Source: Haemophilus_A paraphrohaemolyticus_A
GTDB taxonomy: Bacteria > Pseudomonadota > Gammaproteobacteria > Enterobacterales > Pasteurellaceae
NCBI RefSeq assembly: GCF_003253115.1
Contig: NZ_QEQF01000001.1
Span: forward strand, 434,001-498,000
Length of the DNA: 64,000 bases
Direction of reading: 5' to 3'
Position 1 is the stretch's first letter. Every line of letters starts with the position of its first letter. The translations under genes and the position numbers were made by a program. Below the pieces are notes generated by a model. The model made no database searches. It was given only the letters and a program-made list of their open reading frames with translations, and was not told the origin of the DNA. Positions 43,410 through 52,693 of this stretch are shown piece by piece.

Positions 43410-44282
43410 ATGAGTACAAATTCAAAAAAACATTTAGGCCATACTGCTCGTAAACGTTTAGGGCAAAACTTCTTACACGATATGAATGTTATTCATAATA
43501 TCGTATCAGCAATTAACCCCAAAAGCGGTCAATTTTTATTAGAAATTGGTCCAGGCTTGGGGGCTTTAACTGAACCTGTTGCGGAATTAGTCAATAAACT
43601 TACCGTCGTAGAACTTGACCGTGATTTAGCGGAGCGTTTACGCCATCATCCTTTTATCAACCAAAAACTGACCATCATCGAACAAGATGCACTGCGTTTT
43701 AATTTCCGTGAATATTTTGAAAGCCTGAATTTACAATATGGCGAGGGCGTACGTGTATTCGGTAACTTGCCTTATAATATCTCTACCCCATTGATGTTCC
43801 ATCTGTTTAAGTTCCATGACTTAATCCAAGATATGCATTTTATGTTGCAAAAAGAGGTGGTAAAACGTTTATGTGCCGCACCAAATAGCAAAGCTTACGG
43901 ACGCTTAACCATCATGGCGCAATATTATTGCCAAGTAATGCCTGTGCTTGAAGTACCACCGACAGCATTCAAACCTGCACCAAAAGTAGATTCTGCGGTC
44001 GTGCGTTTAGTGCCATACAAAACCTTACCACACCCCGTAAAAGATATTTATTGGCTTAATCGCGTAACAACTCAAGCATTTAACCAGCGTCGTAAAACCT
44101 TACGTAACGCATTATCAACGCTATTTACTGCCGAACAATTAGAAGCATTAGGCGTAGATTTAACCGCTCGTGCTGAAAATCTTAGCATCGCAGATTATTC
44201 TCGTTTGGCGAACTGGTTGTGCGATAATCCGCCTGCAGATGTGAATCATGAGGAAGTGTTGAAAGAGGTTTTTGAAGAATAA
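43410..44282 (+). CDS. ksgA: 16S rRNA dimethyladenosine transferase
   Basis: Dimethylates A1518 and A1519 of 16S rRNA. The 290-residue enzyme has the N-terminal RKRLGQNFLHD, the SAM motif LLEIGPGLGALT, the catalytic NLPYNIST and the C-terminal FNQRRKTLRNAL. It follows surA with a 76-bp gap that holds only a small inverted repeat (near 43347-43371). Confidence 0.97.
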   Translation: MSTNSKKHLGHTARKRLGQNFLHDMNVIHNIVSAINPKSGQFLLEIGPGLGALTEPVAELVNKLTVVELDRDLAERLRHHPFINQKLTIIEQDALRFNFREYFESLNLQYGEGVRVFGNLPYNISTPLMFHLFKFHDLIQDMHFMLQKEVVKRLCAAPNSKAYGRLTIMAQYYCQVMPVLEVPPTAFKPAPKVDSAVVRLVPYKTLPHPVKDIYWLNRVTTQAFNQRRKTLRNALSTLFTAEQLEALGVDLTARAENLSIADYSRLANWLCDNPPADVNHEEVLKEVFEE

Positions 44283-44299
44283 TTGACAAAGAAAAGCTA

Positions 44300-44946
44300 T
44301 AAACTACTGAAAAATATAAGGTTATGTTTATTAGTTTGAGGTAGGCGCTGAATAAGTAGTATTCAGAACCAATCATAAACTGATTGTTACGACGTTTAGT
44401 ATTATTTTGAACTGCTACTGAATTTAATTTATTTTCTTTGTACTCATACATTGTGTACACACTTAAAATAAGTGTATTGTACCGAGTGGTGCACTGTGTA
44501 AGTTAATAAGCCATCAGAAAGGCTTCATGTGTTTGGTACTCACTTCATCGGTAATGATTGTCATATTGCCGTAAGTTAATTCACCAAATGATTAGTGACT
44601 AAAATCCACATAAAGTTGGCAGTCATAAAGATGGTCAAAACTGTTTTGTGATGAAAATAAATCTTAGAAACGCTGCTCCACACGACACAATGCATAAAAG
44701 CTTCGCCTAATTGTTGAGTTACTTTAAAGCCAAAACGTGAACCATTATCGCGAACTGCTTGGTTTACGTGGTTACGGGTAGTTTCACCATTTACTGGTGA
44801 AGTTTTATTTGTAGTACTGAGCCATTGCAAACGTACAGAGCCTGTGAAATCAATTTGAGTGCCTGTTTCTTCTACTTTATAAGTTAAAGCAGATGCTTCA
44901 TTTGCTAAGAATGCAGTTGCTAAAAGTGCTAATGCTGTTTTTTCAT
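44300..44946 (-). pseudogene. Decayed outer-membrane porin (OmpP2-like)
   Basis: The start ATG (44946) and signal peptide (MKKTALALLATAFLANEASA after correcting one frame) are clear. The A-tract after the start has six A's, so the actual frame hits TAG at codon 6. A conserved strand region follows (IDFTGSVRLQWLSTT, GSRFGFKVTQQLGE), then a second frameshift in a T-run near 44690. Later pieces FGELTYGNM and NNQFMIGSEYYL match porin strands and loops. Large internal parts are missing and no functional porin can be made. Confidence 0.75.
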
Positions 44947-44997
44947 TGTAAAATAAGGTTAGAACAAGCGGTTTGATTTTCCAAAATTTTTACAAAA

Positions 44998-45033
44998 AAC
45001 CTCGCTAACTTTTTATTAGCGAGGTTTTTATTT
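44998..45033. terminator. Bidirectional terminator after glgP
   Basis: A perfect 11-bp stem (44998-45008 with 45016-45026) with T-runs on both strands. It ends the glycogen operon. Confidence 0.9.
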
Positions 45034-45053
45034 AAAACGTGAAAGGTAAGACA

Positions 45054-47516
45054 TTAGTCAAATTTGACCGTTTCTACTTTCCAAATTCTCTCCGCATACT
45101 CTTTAATCGTACGGTCAGACGAGAAGAAGCCCATATTGACGATGTTTTGGATCGTGCTTTCAATCCATTGATCGCGTTGTTTGTATTTCTCATCCACCGC
45201 ATTTTGTGCTTCCACGTAGCTACGGAAATCCGCAAAGGCTTGGTAATAGTCGTGATATTGCAAGCCTTGCAATAATTGGTGATAGCGTTGTGGTTCGGCT
45301 GATGAGAATTTACCTTCGATGATTTGATCTACCACGGTACGTAATTGTGCATCATTTTGGTAGTATTCAAATGAACGATAGCCATCGCGACGAAGCTGTT
45401 CCACTTGTTCTACGGTGTTACCGAAGATAAAGATATGGTCTTCGCCCACGTTTTCCAAAATTTCTACGTTTGCCCCATCAAGCGTGCCAAGGGTTAATGC
45501 ACCGTTAAGTGCAAATTTCATATTGCTGGTGCCTGATGCTTCAGTACCAGCAAGGGAAATTTGCTCTGAAATATCAGCTGCTGGAATAATCAACTGAGCA
45601 AGGCTCACGCTGTAGTTTGGGATGAACACCACTTTCAAGCGACCTTTCAAGCGTTCGTCGTTATTGATTACATTTGCCACATCATTGATGAGATGAATGG
45701 TTTGTTTGGCCGCGTAATAGGCTGAAGCCGCTTTACCCGCCAAGATGAACACGCGTGGTTGCCAATCTTTTTCTGGGTTCGCAAGCATTTCATTGTAGCG
45801 AGCGATAATGTGTAATACGTTCAACATTTGGCGTTTGTATTCGTGAATACGTTTTACTTGCACGTCAAATAACGCGTGCGGATCGAGCTCTACGCCCAAT
45901 TCGCGTTTCACATATTCGGCTAATTTCACTTTATTCGCAAATTTGATGTCGGCAATCGCTTCTTTGAACACCTTTTCCTCTACGAATGGCTTGAGTTTTT
46001 CGATTTGGCTTAAATCGCAACGCCATTCTGAACCGATATATTTATCAAACAATGTGGCTAATTGTGGATTCGCCACGGCTAACCAACGACGCGGTGTGAT
46101 ACCGTTTGTTACATTGGTGAAACGTTCTGGGAAGATGCGTGCGAAATCGGCGAAAGTTGATGTGACCATCAAATCAGAGTGGATTTCTGCCACACCGTTG
46201 ATTTTATGTGAGCCCACAACAGACAACCAGCCCATACGTACTTTGCGTTGGTAGCCTTCTTCGATAAGAGAAACACGGCGAATAAAATCGTTGTCGGTGG
46301 TCACATAAGTGCGAACATATTCTAAGAAGTGATCGTTAATTTCAAAGATCATTTGTAAATGGCGCGGTAAAATTTTCGCCATCATTTCTACCGGCCAAGT
46401 TTCTAACGCTTCCGACATTAACGTATGGCAGGTGTAAGAGAAAATATTACGCGTCATATCCCACGCTTTTTTCCACTCGAAACCTTCATCATCCACTAAA
46501 ATGCGCATTAATTCTGGAATCGCTAATGCTGGGTGGGTGTCGTTTAAGTGGATCGCCACTTTGTCTGCCAAGTTTTCAAGGCTATCGTGCGTACGTTTGT
46601 GACGGCGTAAAATATCTTGCAATGAAGCCGAAACCAAGAAGTACTCTTGGCGTAAACGCAATTCTCGACCATTCCAAGTAGAATCATCAGGATAAAGTAC
46701 GCGTGATAAGTTTTTATTTGCGGAGTGTTCTTCTAATGCTGCCAGGTGTTCACCGCGGTTAAAGTCTGCAAGATTAAATACTTCGCCTGCGTGTGCTGAC
46801 CATAAACGTAAGGTTGCAGCTGAGTTATTGCGATAGCCTGGGATCATTTGGTCATAAGCAAGAGCAGTCACTTTTTCGGTATCTTGCCAAATGCATTTTT
46901 TACCTTCAAAGTGAATGTTACCGCCAAATTCTACGGTAAAACGTTTTGAAGGGCGGATAAATTCCCAAGGTGCACCTTTTTCAAGCCACGCATCTGGGCG
47001 TTCTACTTGCTGACCATTCTCGATTTTTTGGCGGAACATCCCATATTCATAACGAATCCCGTAGCCCATACCGGGTAAGCCTAAAGTGGCGATAGAATCC
47101 ATAAAGCACGCCGCTAAACGTCCTAAGCCGCCGTTACCCAAGCCTGGATCGACTTCTTTTTCTAAAATTTCTTCCAAATCGACATTTAATTCAGATAAGG
47201 CTTCCTGTGCTAATCCGTAAATGCCTTCTGCGATCATTGCATTAGAAAGCGTACGCCCGATTAAAAATTCCATTGAAAGGTAGTACACACGGCGAGCATC
47301 TTCTGCTCGTGTTTGGCGAGCGGTGGTGATCCAGCCTTCGGTGACTAAATCACGCACGGCATGGAGTGTTGCGTTGAGCCAATCACGTTGGCTGGCTTCA
47401 CACGGTGAACGACCGATTAAGAAAATCAGTTTATACACGATTGATTTTTTAATCGCTTCAACGGTCATTTCAGGACGATTGTATAGGAATGGAGAATCAA
47501 AGTTATCCATTATCAT
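45054..47516 (-). CDS. glgP: Glycogen phosphorylase
   Basis: Releases glucose-1-phosphate from glycogen. The 820-residue enzyme has NGGLGRLAACFMDS, the HLNDTHPA and THTL-like segments, and the PLP-lysine region EASGTSNMKFALNGALTLGTLDGANVE. The ATG at 47516 has TAGAGG upstream. It is the last gene of glgBXCAP. Confidence 0.97.
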   Translation of the reverse strand: MIMDNFDSPFLYNRPEMTVEAIKKSIVYKLIFLIGRSPCEASQRDWLNATLHAVRDLVTEGWITTARQTRAEDARRVYYLSMEFLIGRTLSNAMIAEGIYGLAQEALSELNVDLEEILEKEVDPGLGNGGLGRLAACFMDSIATLGLPGMGYGIRYEYGMFRQKIENGQQVERPDAWLEKGAPWEFIRPSKRFTVEFGGNIHFEGKKCIWQDTEKVTALAYDQMIPGYRNNSAATLRLWSAHAGEVFNLADFNRGEHLAALEEHSANKNLSRVLYPDDSTWNGRELRLRQEYFLVSASLQDILRRHKRTHDSLENLADKVAIHLNDTHPALAIPELMRILVDDEGFEWKKAWDMTRNIFSYTCHTLMSEALETWPVEMMAKILPRHLQMIFEINDHFLEYVRTYVTTDNDFIRRVSLIEEGYQRKVRMGWLSVVGSHKINGVAEIHSDLMVTSTFADFARIFPERFTNVTNGITPRRWLAVANPQLATLFDKYIGSEWRCDLSQIEKLKPFVEEKVFKEAIADIKFANKVKLAEYVKRELGVELDPHALFDVQVKRIHEYKRQMLNVLHIIARYNEMLANPEKDWQPRVFILAGKAASAYYAAKQTIHLINDVANVINNDERLKGRLKVVFIPNYSVSLAQLIIPAADISEQISLAGTEASGTSNMKFALNGALTLGTLDGANVEILENVGEDHIFIFGNTVEQVEQLRRDGYRSFEYYQNDAQLRTVVDQIIEGKFSSAEPQRYHQLLQGLQYHDYYQAFADFRSYVEAQNAVDEKYKQRDQWIESTIQNIVNMGFFSSDRTIKEYAERIWKVETVKFD

Positions 47517-47552
47517 AGGTAAAACCTCTATTTGAATGTTAATAAATTATCA

Positions 47553-47650
47553 ACGTAGGGTGTGTGAATTTGCAAAATTCACGCACGTTTGTAAAAAACA
47601 ATAAAAATTTGACCGCTCTTTTCGTGCGTGAACCTTGTTCCCTCCTACAA
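47553..47650. repeat. Dispersed palindromic element in glgA-glgP gap
   Basis: Begins CGTAGGGTGTGTGAATT, with the inverted arm AATTCACGCACG close by, then an outer part CGTGCGTGAACC and CCCTCCTAC. It is related to the elements at 52603 and 61261. Confidence 0.6.
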
Positions 47651-47696
47651 AAGTGGTTCGAATTTTATGCTTATTTTGTCGAAAAACAAGCACAAT

Positions 47697-47733
47697 CACA
47701 CCGCTTGCAAAAGATTTTCTCACAAGCGGTGTG
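47697..47733 (-). terminator. Paired uptake-signal hairpin after glgA
   Basis: CACACCGCTTG (47697-47707) pairs perfectly with CAAGCGGTGTG (47723-47733). A short T-run lies about 10 bases beyond it on the minus strand. It may partly terminate transcription before glgP. Confidence 0.5.
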
Positions 47734-47756
47734 GTTCTTAAGGCAATTTGTAAATT

Positions 47757-49187
47757 CTACAAGCGTTCATAAAGTGTACGATACTGCTCTGCGGCTTTAC
47801 GCCAGCTGAAATCTTGTTCCATCGCATCGGTACGAACCATTGCCCACGCTCTTGGTTTTTTCCAGATGGAGAACGCGTGTTGAAGGGCACGGCGTAAATC
47901 TTCTGCGGTTGCCTGTTCAAACACAAAACCTGTTGCGGTGCGGTTTTTGATGCTTTCGGACGTACTATCCACCACGGTGTCTGCCAAGCCACCTGTTTTA
48001 CGAACTAGCGGTAAGGTGCCGTATTGCAAGCCGTAAAGTTGGGTTAAACCACAAGGCTCAAAACGACTTGGCATGAGAATCACATCACCGCCTGCCACCA
48101 TTAAATGTGAAAGGGCTTCATCATAGCCGATTTTTACCGCAATATTTTCTGGATATTGGGTGGCAAGATCGCGAATGCCTTGTTCCAAGTGCGGTGCACC
48201 TGAACCTAAAATCATCAACTGACCGCCTTGTTTGACGATTTCATCTACACTTTCAATCAATAAATCCACGCCTTTTTGCTCGGTTAAACGGGTCACCATT
48301 ACAAATGTCAACGCGGCTTCATCTTGTGGCAAATTGAAATACGCCTGCAATTCAGCTTTGTTTTTCTTTTTGCCTGCCATATATTTCAGCTTGTAATGGT
48401 GCGGAATATATTGATCCACGTTCGGATGCCAAATGTTTTCGTCCACTCCATTTAAAATGCCCACTAAACGCCCTTGGGCTTTTAAGCCTGAAAGCAAGCC
48501 TTGCAAGCCATAGGCAAATTCTGGTGTGGTAATTTCTTCCGCATAAGTTGGGCTAACAGCCGTGCTTGCATCAGAATAAAACAAGCCTGATTTTAAATAA
48601 GAAATTTGTCCGAATAACTCCAAACCGTCCACATTAAACATTCCCGCAGGCAAACCAATTTCATATAAATGATGATAAGAAAACTGACCTTGATACGCCA
48701 AGTTATGAATAGTAAAGACAGATTTTGCTGGTTTGCCTTTGTTGAACAAATAAGCTGCACAAAGCCCTGCGTGCCAGTCGTGAGCGTGTACCACTTCCGC
48801 ACACCACCAGCTGTCTAAACCTGTAGCAAGCCCTGCCCCCACCCAACCGAGCAAGGCGAAACGTTTATAGTTGTCTCCGTAATCGTTGTAGTAGGCATCG
48901 TGATAAGGATTGCCTTCGCGACCATATAAGTGCGGTGCGTCAATCAAATAGATTCCGACACCGTTATATTCGCCATAACGCAATACCACGTGCCCTGCGA
49001 AGTTATCAAATTCCGCCACAACTTGGGTGTTTAGAATCCCTGCGGAAATGGCAGGATACGCTGGCAATAACACGCGAGCATCCAGCCCGATTTGGTTTTG
49101 TGCTTGGGGTAACGCCCCTAAAACATCGGCAAGCCCACCGGTTTTTAAGAGCGGATAGAGTTCCGAGCAAACGTGTAATATTTTCAT
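47757..49187 (-). CDS. glgA: Glycogen synthase
   Basis: Extends alpha-1,4-glucan from ADP-glucose. The 476-residue GT5 enzyme has the ADP-glucose motif KTGGLADVLGALP near the N-terminus, VHAHDWHAGL, and the C-terminal E-x7-E region PSRFEPCGLTQLYGLQYG followed by KTGGLADTV. The ribosome site is weak (AGGGAAA, about 13 bp upstream). Confidence 0.97.
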   Translation of the reverse strand: MKILHVCSELYPLLKTGGLADVLGALPQAQNQIGLDARVLLPAYPAISAGILNTQVVAEFDNFAGHVVLRYGEYNGVGIYLIDAPHLYGREGNPYHDAYYNDYGDNYKRFALLGWVGAGLATGLDSWWCAEVVHAHDWHAGLCAAYLFNKGKPAKSVFTIHNLAYQGQFSYHHLYEIGLPAGMFNVDGLELFGQISYLKSGLFYSDASTAVSPTYAEEITTPEFAYGLQGLLSGLKAQGRLVGILNGVDENIWHPNVDQYIPHHYKLKYMAGKKKNKAELQAYFNLPQDEAALTFVMVTRLTEQKGVDLLIESVDEIVKQGGQLMILGSGAPHLEQGIRDLATQYPENIAVKIGYDEALSHLMVAGGDVILMPSRFEPCGLTQLYGLQYGTLPLVRKTGGLADTVVDSTSESIKNRTATGFVFEQATAEDLRRALQHAFSIWKKPRAWAMVRTDAMEQDFSWRKAAEQYRTLYERL

Positions 49188-49229
49188 TGAATTTTTTATT
49201 TTCCCTATAAATATGAATAACGCTCGATC

Positions 49230-49257
49230 AACCCCCTCTTTAGAAAAGAGGGGGGTT
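49230..49257. repeat. Strong hairpin in glgC-glgA gap
   Basis: AACCCCCTCTTT pairs with AAAGAGGGGGGTT around a 3-base loop, with one unpaired G. No T-run follows on the minus strand. It could stabilise the upstream glgBXC mRNA or reduce glgA expression. Confidence 0.5.
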
Positions 49258-49294
49258 CAGAAAGAGCGGTCAATTTTCACCGCGTTTTTCCTAA

Positions 49295-50596
49295 CTAATC
49301 CAAATGCCCATCTTCTTCAATTTCGTGTCCCTCAAGTTTCTTTAACATTTTCGGGGTCACAAGAATCACTTTGCCTGTTGAGCTAATGCGGAAGCGTTTT
49401 TTATCTTCTTCCATATTCACACCAATTTGCATACCGTCAGGAATTTCACATTCACGATCGATGATGCAATTTTTCAAGATGCAGTTTTTACCAATTTTCA
49501 CTTGTGGCAACACTACACAGTGATCGACTTTTGAAAATGCATCAATTTTAATGCGGTCGAATAACACAGAATTGCTGATCGAAGCATCGGTAATCACACA
49601 ACCACCGCCAATCAATGAGTTATCTACAGGGTGCACGTTAGAGTGTTTATAGAAGAATTTAGACGGATAAGCCTGAATCGGATTGCCACGAATTGGCCAG
49701 CTTTGGTCGTAAATATCTAATTGTGGATTTTCAGAGACTAAGTCGATATTGGATTGCCAGAAGCTATCAAGCGTCCCCACATCACGCCAGTAAATTTCGC
49801 CTTCAGTGTTGCGCCCCATGCAAGAGCGGCTGAATGGGTGAGCATAAAGAGTCTCTTCCGCTAAACATTTTGGTAACACATCTTTACCGAAGTCGTGGCT
49901 GGTGTTCGGAGTGCCAACTTCACGATCTAACATTTTGTAAAGATAATCCGCATCAAACACATAAATCCCCATTGAAGCAAGCGAAACATCAGGTTTGCCC
50001 ACCATAGCTGGTGGATCTTTCGGTTTTTCCACGAAAGCTTTTACTTTCAAGTTTTCGTTCACTGCCATTACGCCAAATTCGTGTGCTTCAGAACGGGGCA
50101 CTTCAATGCAACCTACGGTACATTTTGCACCGCTATTTACGTGATCCATCAACATCACGCTGTAATCTTGTTTGTAAATATGGTCGCCCGCTAAGATCAA
50201 AATATATTTCGGGCAATAGTGATTTTTAATAATAGCCATATTTTGATATACCGCATCTGCCGTACCGCGATACCAAGTGGAATCATCGATTTGTTGGCGA
50301 GCAGGTAGCATATCCACAAATTCGCCGCGTTCTTGTGGCAAGAAAGACCAACCTGTTTGCAAATGGCGAAGCAATGAGTGTGCAGCATATTGAGTCACCA
50401 CGCCGATACGGTTTAAACCTGAGTTAATACAGTTAGAAAGTGCGAAGTCGATAATACGACGGTTGCCACCGAAATAAAGCGCAGGTTTTGCACGTTTATC
50501 TGTCAACTCGTGTAAGCGCGAACCGCGTCCACCTGCAAGAATAAGCACTAAAGTATTTTTGACCAAGTCATATTTGTTAAGGTCTCTCGCTTTCAT
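49295..50596 (-). CDS. glgC: Glucose-1-phosphate adenylyltransferase
   Basis: Makes ADP-glucose, the committed step of glycogen synthesis. It has the nucleotide-binding LILAGGRGSRLHELTDKRAKPA, the WYRGTADAV loop, ILAGDHIYKQDY and the C-terminal left-handed beta-helix. The start at 50596 (433 residues) has GGAG at good spacing. Upstream ATGs at 50608 and 50626 are possible; the latter overlaps the glgX stop by 8 bp. Confidence 0.95.
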   Translation of the reverse strand: MKARDLNKYDLVKNTLVLILAGGRGSRLHELTDKRAKPALYFGGNRRIIDFALSNCINSGLNRIGVVTQYAAHSLLRHLQTGWSFLPQERGEFVDMLPARQQIDDSTWYRGTADAVYQNMAIIKNHYCPKYILILAGDHIYKQDYSVMLMDHVNSGAKCTVGCIEVPRSEAHEFGVMAVNENLKVKAFVEKPKDPPAMVGKPDVSLASMGIYVFDADYLYKMLDREVGTPNTSHDFGKDVLPKCLAEETLYAHPFSRSCMGRNTEGEIYWRDVGTLDSFWQSNIDLVSENPQLDIYDQSWPIRGNPIQAYPSKFFYKHSNVHPVDNSLIGGGCVITDASISNSVLFDRIKIDAFSKVDHCVVLPQVKIGKNCILKNCIIDRECEIPDGMQIGVNMEEDKKRFRISSTGKVILVTPKMLKKLEGHEIEEDGHLD

Positions 50597-50618
50597 AGGG
50601 ATCTCCATAGTCTTTTGG

Positions 50619-52598
50619 TTATTCATTGCTCAATGCACAGAACCCCATCGAACATAGTTCAGCTTGCTGTGTATTGAGAGTTAAATGGTGTATGCCATTC
50701 AGGGGCGTCCATTCCCCTGCAGGTAGGCGAAATGCCTGCCCTTCGGCTTTGGCGTTAATCAATAAAAGCCAACGATTATCTAAAACTACCTGTAATGCTT
50801 TGGTTTCTCGATTTTGCCAATCTTCAACTGTCATCGGTTCGCCTGCAATGTTCAGCCATTGCACATTCTCGCCCGACCACCATTGATCTCGGTTTAAACT
50901 GCCCATTCTTTTGCGGAGTGCAATTGTTTGCTTGGTCAGTTCAAATAATACTGTGTTAAATTCTGCCCATTTTAGCCAAGTGATTTCGTTGTCTTGGCAA
51001 TAGGCGTTGTTGTTGCCATATTGCGTGTTGCCGAACTCATCGCCCGCCAGCAACATTGGTGTACCATTGGCAAGCAGCAAGCTCATTAGCAAGCCCGTCT
51101 GGGCGAAAGTGCGCTCATATTCCACCGCACTTTTTTGCGGTTCAGAAAGGCTATCTGTTGAGCCTTCAATACCGTGGTTATAGCTGTAATTTTCGTTTCT
51201 GCCGTCGCGATTTTCTTCGCCGTTCGCTTCATTATGTTTTTGGTTGTAACTCACTAAATCTTTAAGCGTAAAACCATCGTGGGCAGTAATAAAATTAAGC
51301 GTTGTGTGTGGCAAGTGGTCATTTTTCTTGAACAAATCGCTAGAGCCTGCAAAGCGTTCCGCAAAGGCACCCACTTCGCCACTTTTCCACAACCAAAAAC
51401 GGCATAAATCATCGCGGAAACGGTCGTTCCATTCAGCAAAGTAACTTGGGAATTGCCCCACTTGATAGCCGTAATACCCAATATCCCACGGCTCGGCAAT
51501 CAGTTTCACATTCTGTAAGCTTGGATCGTTTTGAATGTCGGCAAAGAGCTGAGCCCGTGCATTAAAATCGGGTTTATCGCGTCCCAGTACGCTTGCCAAA
51601 TCAAAGCGAAAACCATCAACGTGGCATTGTTCTACCCAATAACGCAGGCAATCTATCACCCATTTTCGCCCCACATCAGACGAGAGATTGAGCATATTGC
51701 CGCAGCCCGTCCAGTTGATGTAACGCCCTTGATCATTTCGCCAATAGTAGGTTTGATCATCAATCCCACGTTGACAGAAGGTCGGGTAATCTTGCTCCGA
51801 TTCCGCGGAATGGTTGAACACCACGTCTAAAATCACTTCAATACCTGCCGCGTGAAAGGCTTTGACCATCGCTTTAAATTCCGCCAACGGATTGTCAGTT
51901 GCCGCATATTTCGGCTCGGCAGCGAACATCGCAAGCGGGTTATATCCCCAATAGTTTTGCAAATTTTTTTCTTGCAAATGTGGCTCATCCACAAAGAAAT
52001 TTACGGGCAACAATTCCACCGCCGTCACGCCCAACTCCTGTAAATAGGCAAGATTGACAGGGTGTGCTAAGCCTGCATAAGTTCCACGTAAGGCGGCAGG
52101 AATTTTCTCATTGAGCTGGCTAAAGCCCTTAACGTGCAATTCATACACGATGGTTTCCGCCCAAGGCGTGTTCGGGGTTGGATCGTTTTCCCAATCAAAA
52201 TCTTCCGAAATAATGACCGCTCTTGGAGCAAGATGGGCGTTGTCGCGATTATCCGAAAGTAAGAACCACGCACGGCTTTCTTCCGTGCTTAAATCAGGCT
52301 TGCTACTCACCGCTTTGGCATAAGGATCGAGCATTAATTTCTGCGGATTGGCAAATTCGCCGTGAATACGAAAACCATACTGCGTGCCGACCTGTACACC
52401 CGCCACAGCCAAATGCCAAGTGTTATTAGTACGCACCATCGGCAAACGGGTTTCTTGGTTTTGTTCGTCAAACAGGCAAAGTTCTACGCCTGTAGCCGCA
52501 GCGGAAAACAGGGCGAAATTGGTAATTTGCACGTCGTTTTCGACCGCTTGCATAGAGCCGAATGAGGTTGGGGTGCCATTGTTGTAAATCGTAAACAT
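50619..52598 (-). CDS. glgX: Glycogen debranching enzyme GlgX
   Basis: A GH13 isoamylase-type enzyme that removes short limit-dextrin branches. The 659-residue protein has a CBM48 domain (about 10-100), DVVFNHSAES, DGFRFDLASVLG with the catalytic Asp, LIAEPWDIG with the acid/base Glu, and FITAHDGFTL. The ATG at 52598 has no recognisable ribosome site: the upstream 90 bp is a palindromic element. Translation may depend on coupling with glgB. Confidence 0.94.
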   Translation of the reverse strand: MFTIYNNGTPTSFGSMQAVENDVQITNFALFSAAATGVELCLFDEQNQETRLPMVRTNNTWHLAVAGVQVGTQYGFRIHGEFANPQKLMLDPYAKAVSSKPDLSTEESRAWFLLSDNRDNAHLAPRAVIISEDFDWENDPTPNTPWAETIVYELHVKGFSQLNEKIPAALRGTYAGLAHPVNLAYLQELGVTAVELLPVNFFVDEPHLQEKNLQNYWGYNPLAMFAAEPKYAATDNPLAEFKAMVKAFHAAGIEVILDVVFNHSAESEQDYPTFCQRGIDDQTYYWRNDQGRYINWTGCGNMLNLSSDVGRKWVIDCLRYWVEQCHVDGFRFDLASVLGRDKPDFNARAQLFADIQNDPSLQNVKLIAEPWDIGYYGYQVGQFPSYFAEWNDRFRDDLCRFWLWKSGEVGAFAERFAGSSDLFKKNDHLPHTTLNFITAHDGFTLKDLVSYNQKHNEANGEENRDGRNENYSYNHGIEGSTDSLSEPQKSAVEYERTFAQTGLLMSLLLANGTPMLLAGDEFGNTQYGNNNAYCQDNEITWLKWAEFNTVLFELTKQTIALRKRMGSLNRDQWWSGENVQWLNIAGEPMTVEDWQNRETKALQVVLDNRWLLLINAKAEGQAFRLPAGEWTPLNGIHHLTLNTQQAELCSMGFCALSNE

Positions 52599-52602
52599 AT
52601 TT

Positions 52603-52693
52603 CGTAGGGTGTGTGGATTGGAACAATCCACGCACGAAAATTAAAAATGGATCATTGCAGTGTGCGTGAAACGTTGTTTCACACACTCTACCC
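52603..52693. repeat. Palindromic element between glgB and glgX
   Basis: A complete copy of the CGTAGGGTGTGTG element: two hairpins (GGATTG/CAATCC-type and GTGAAAC/GTTTCAC-type), bounded by inverted GTAGGGTGTGTG and CACACACTCTACCC. It supplies the glgB stop codon (TAG) and ends 4 bp from the glgX ATG. Confidence 0.7.

Noticed and set aside
44182..44460. 92-codon minus-strand ORF overlapping the ksgA end
   Set aside because: Its internal segment matches a porin strand region, so it is a piece of the decayed porin read in one frame, not a gene.
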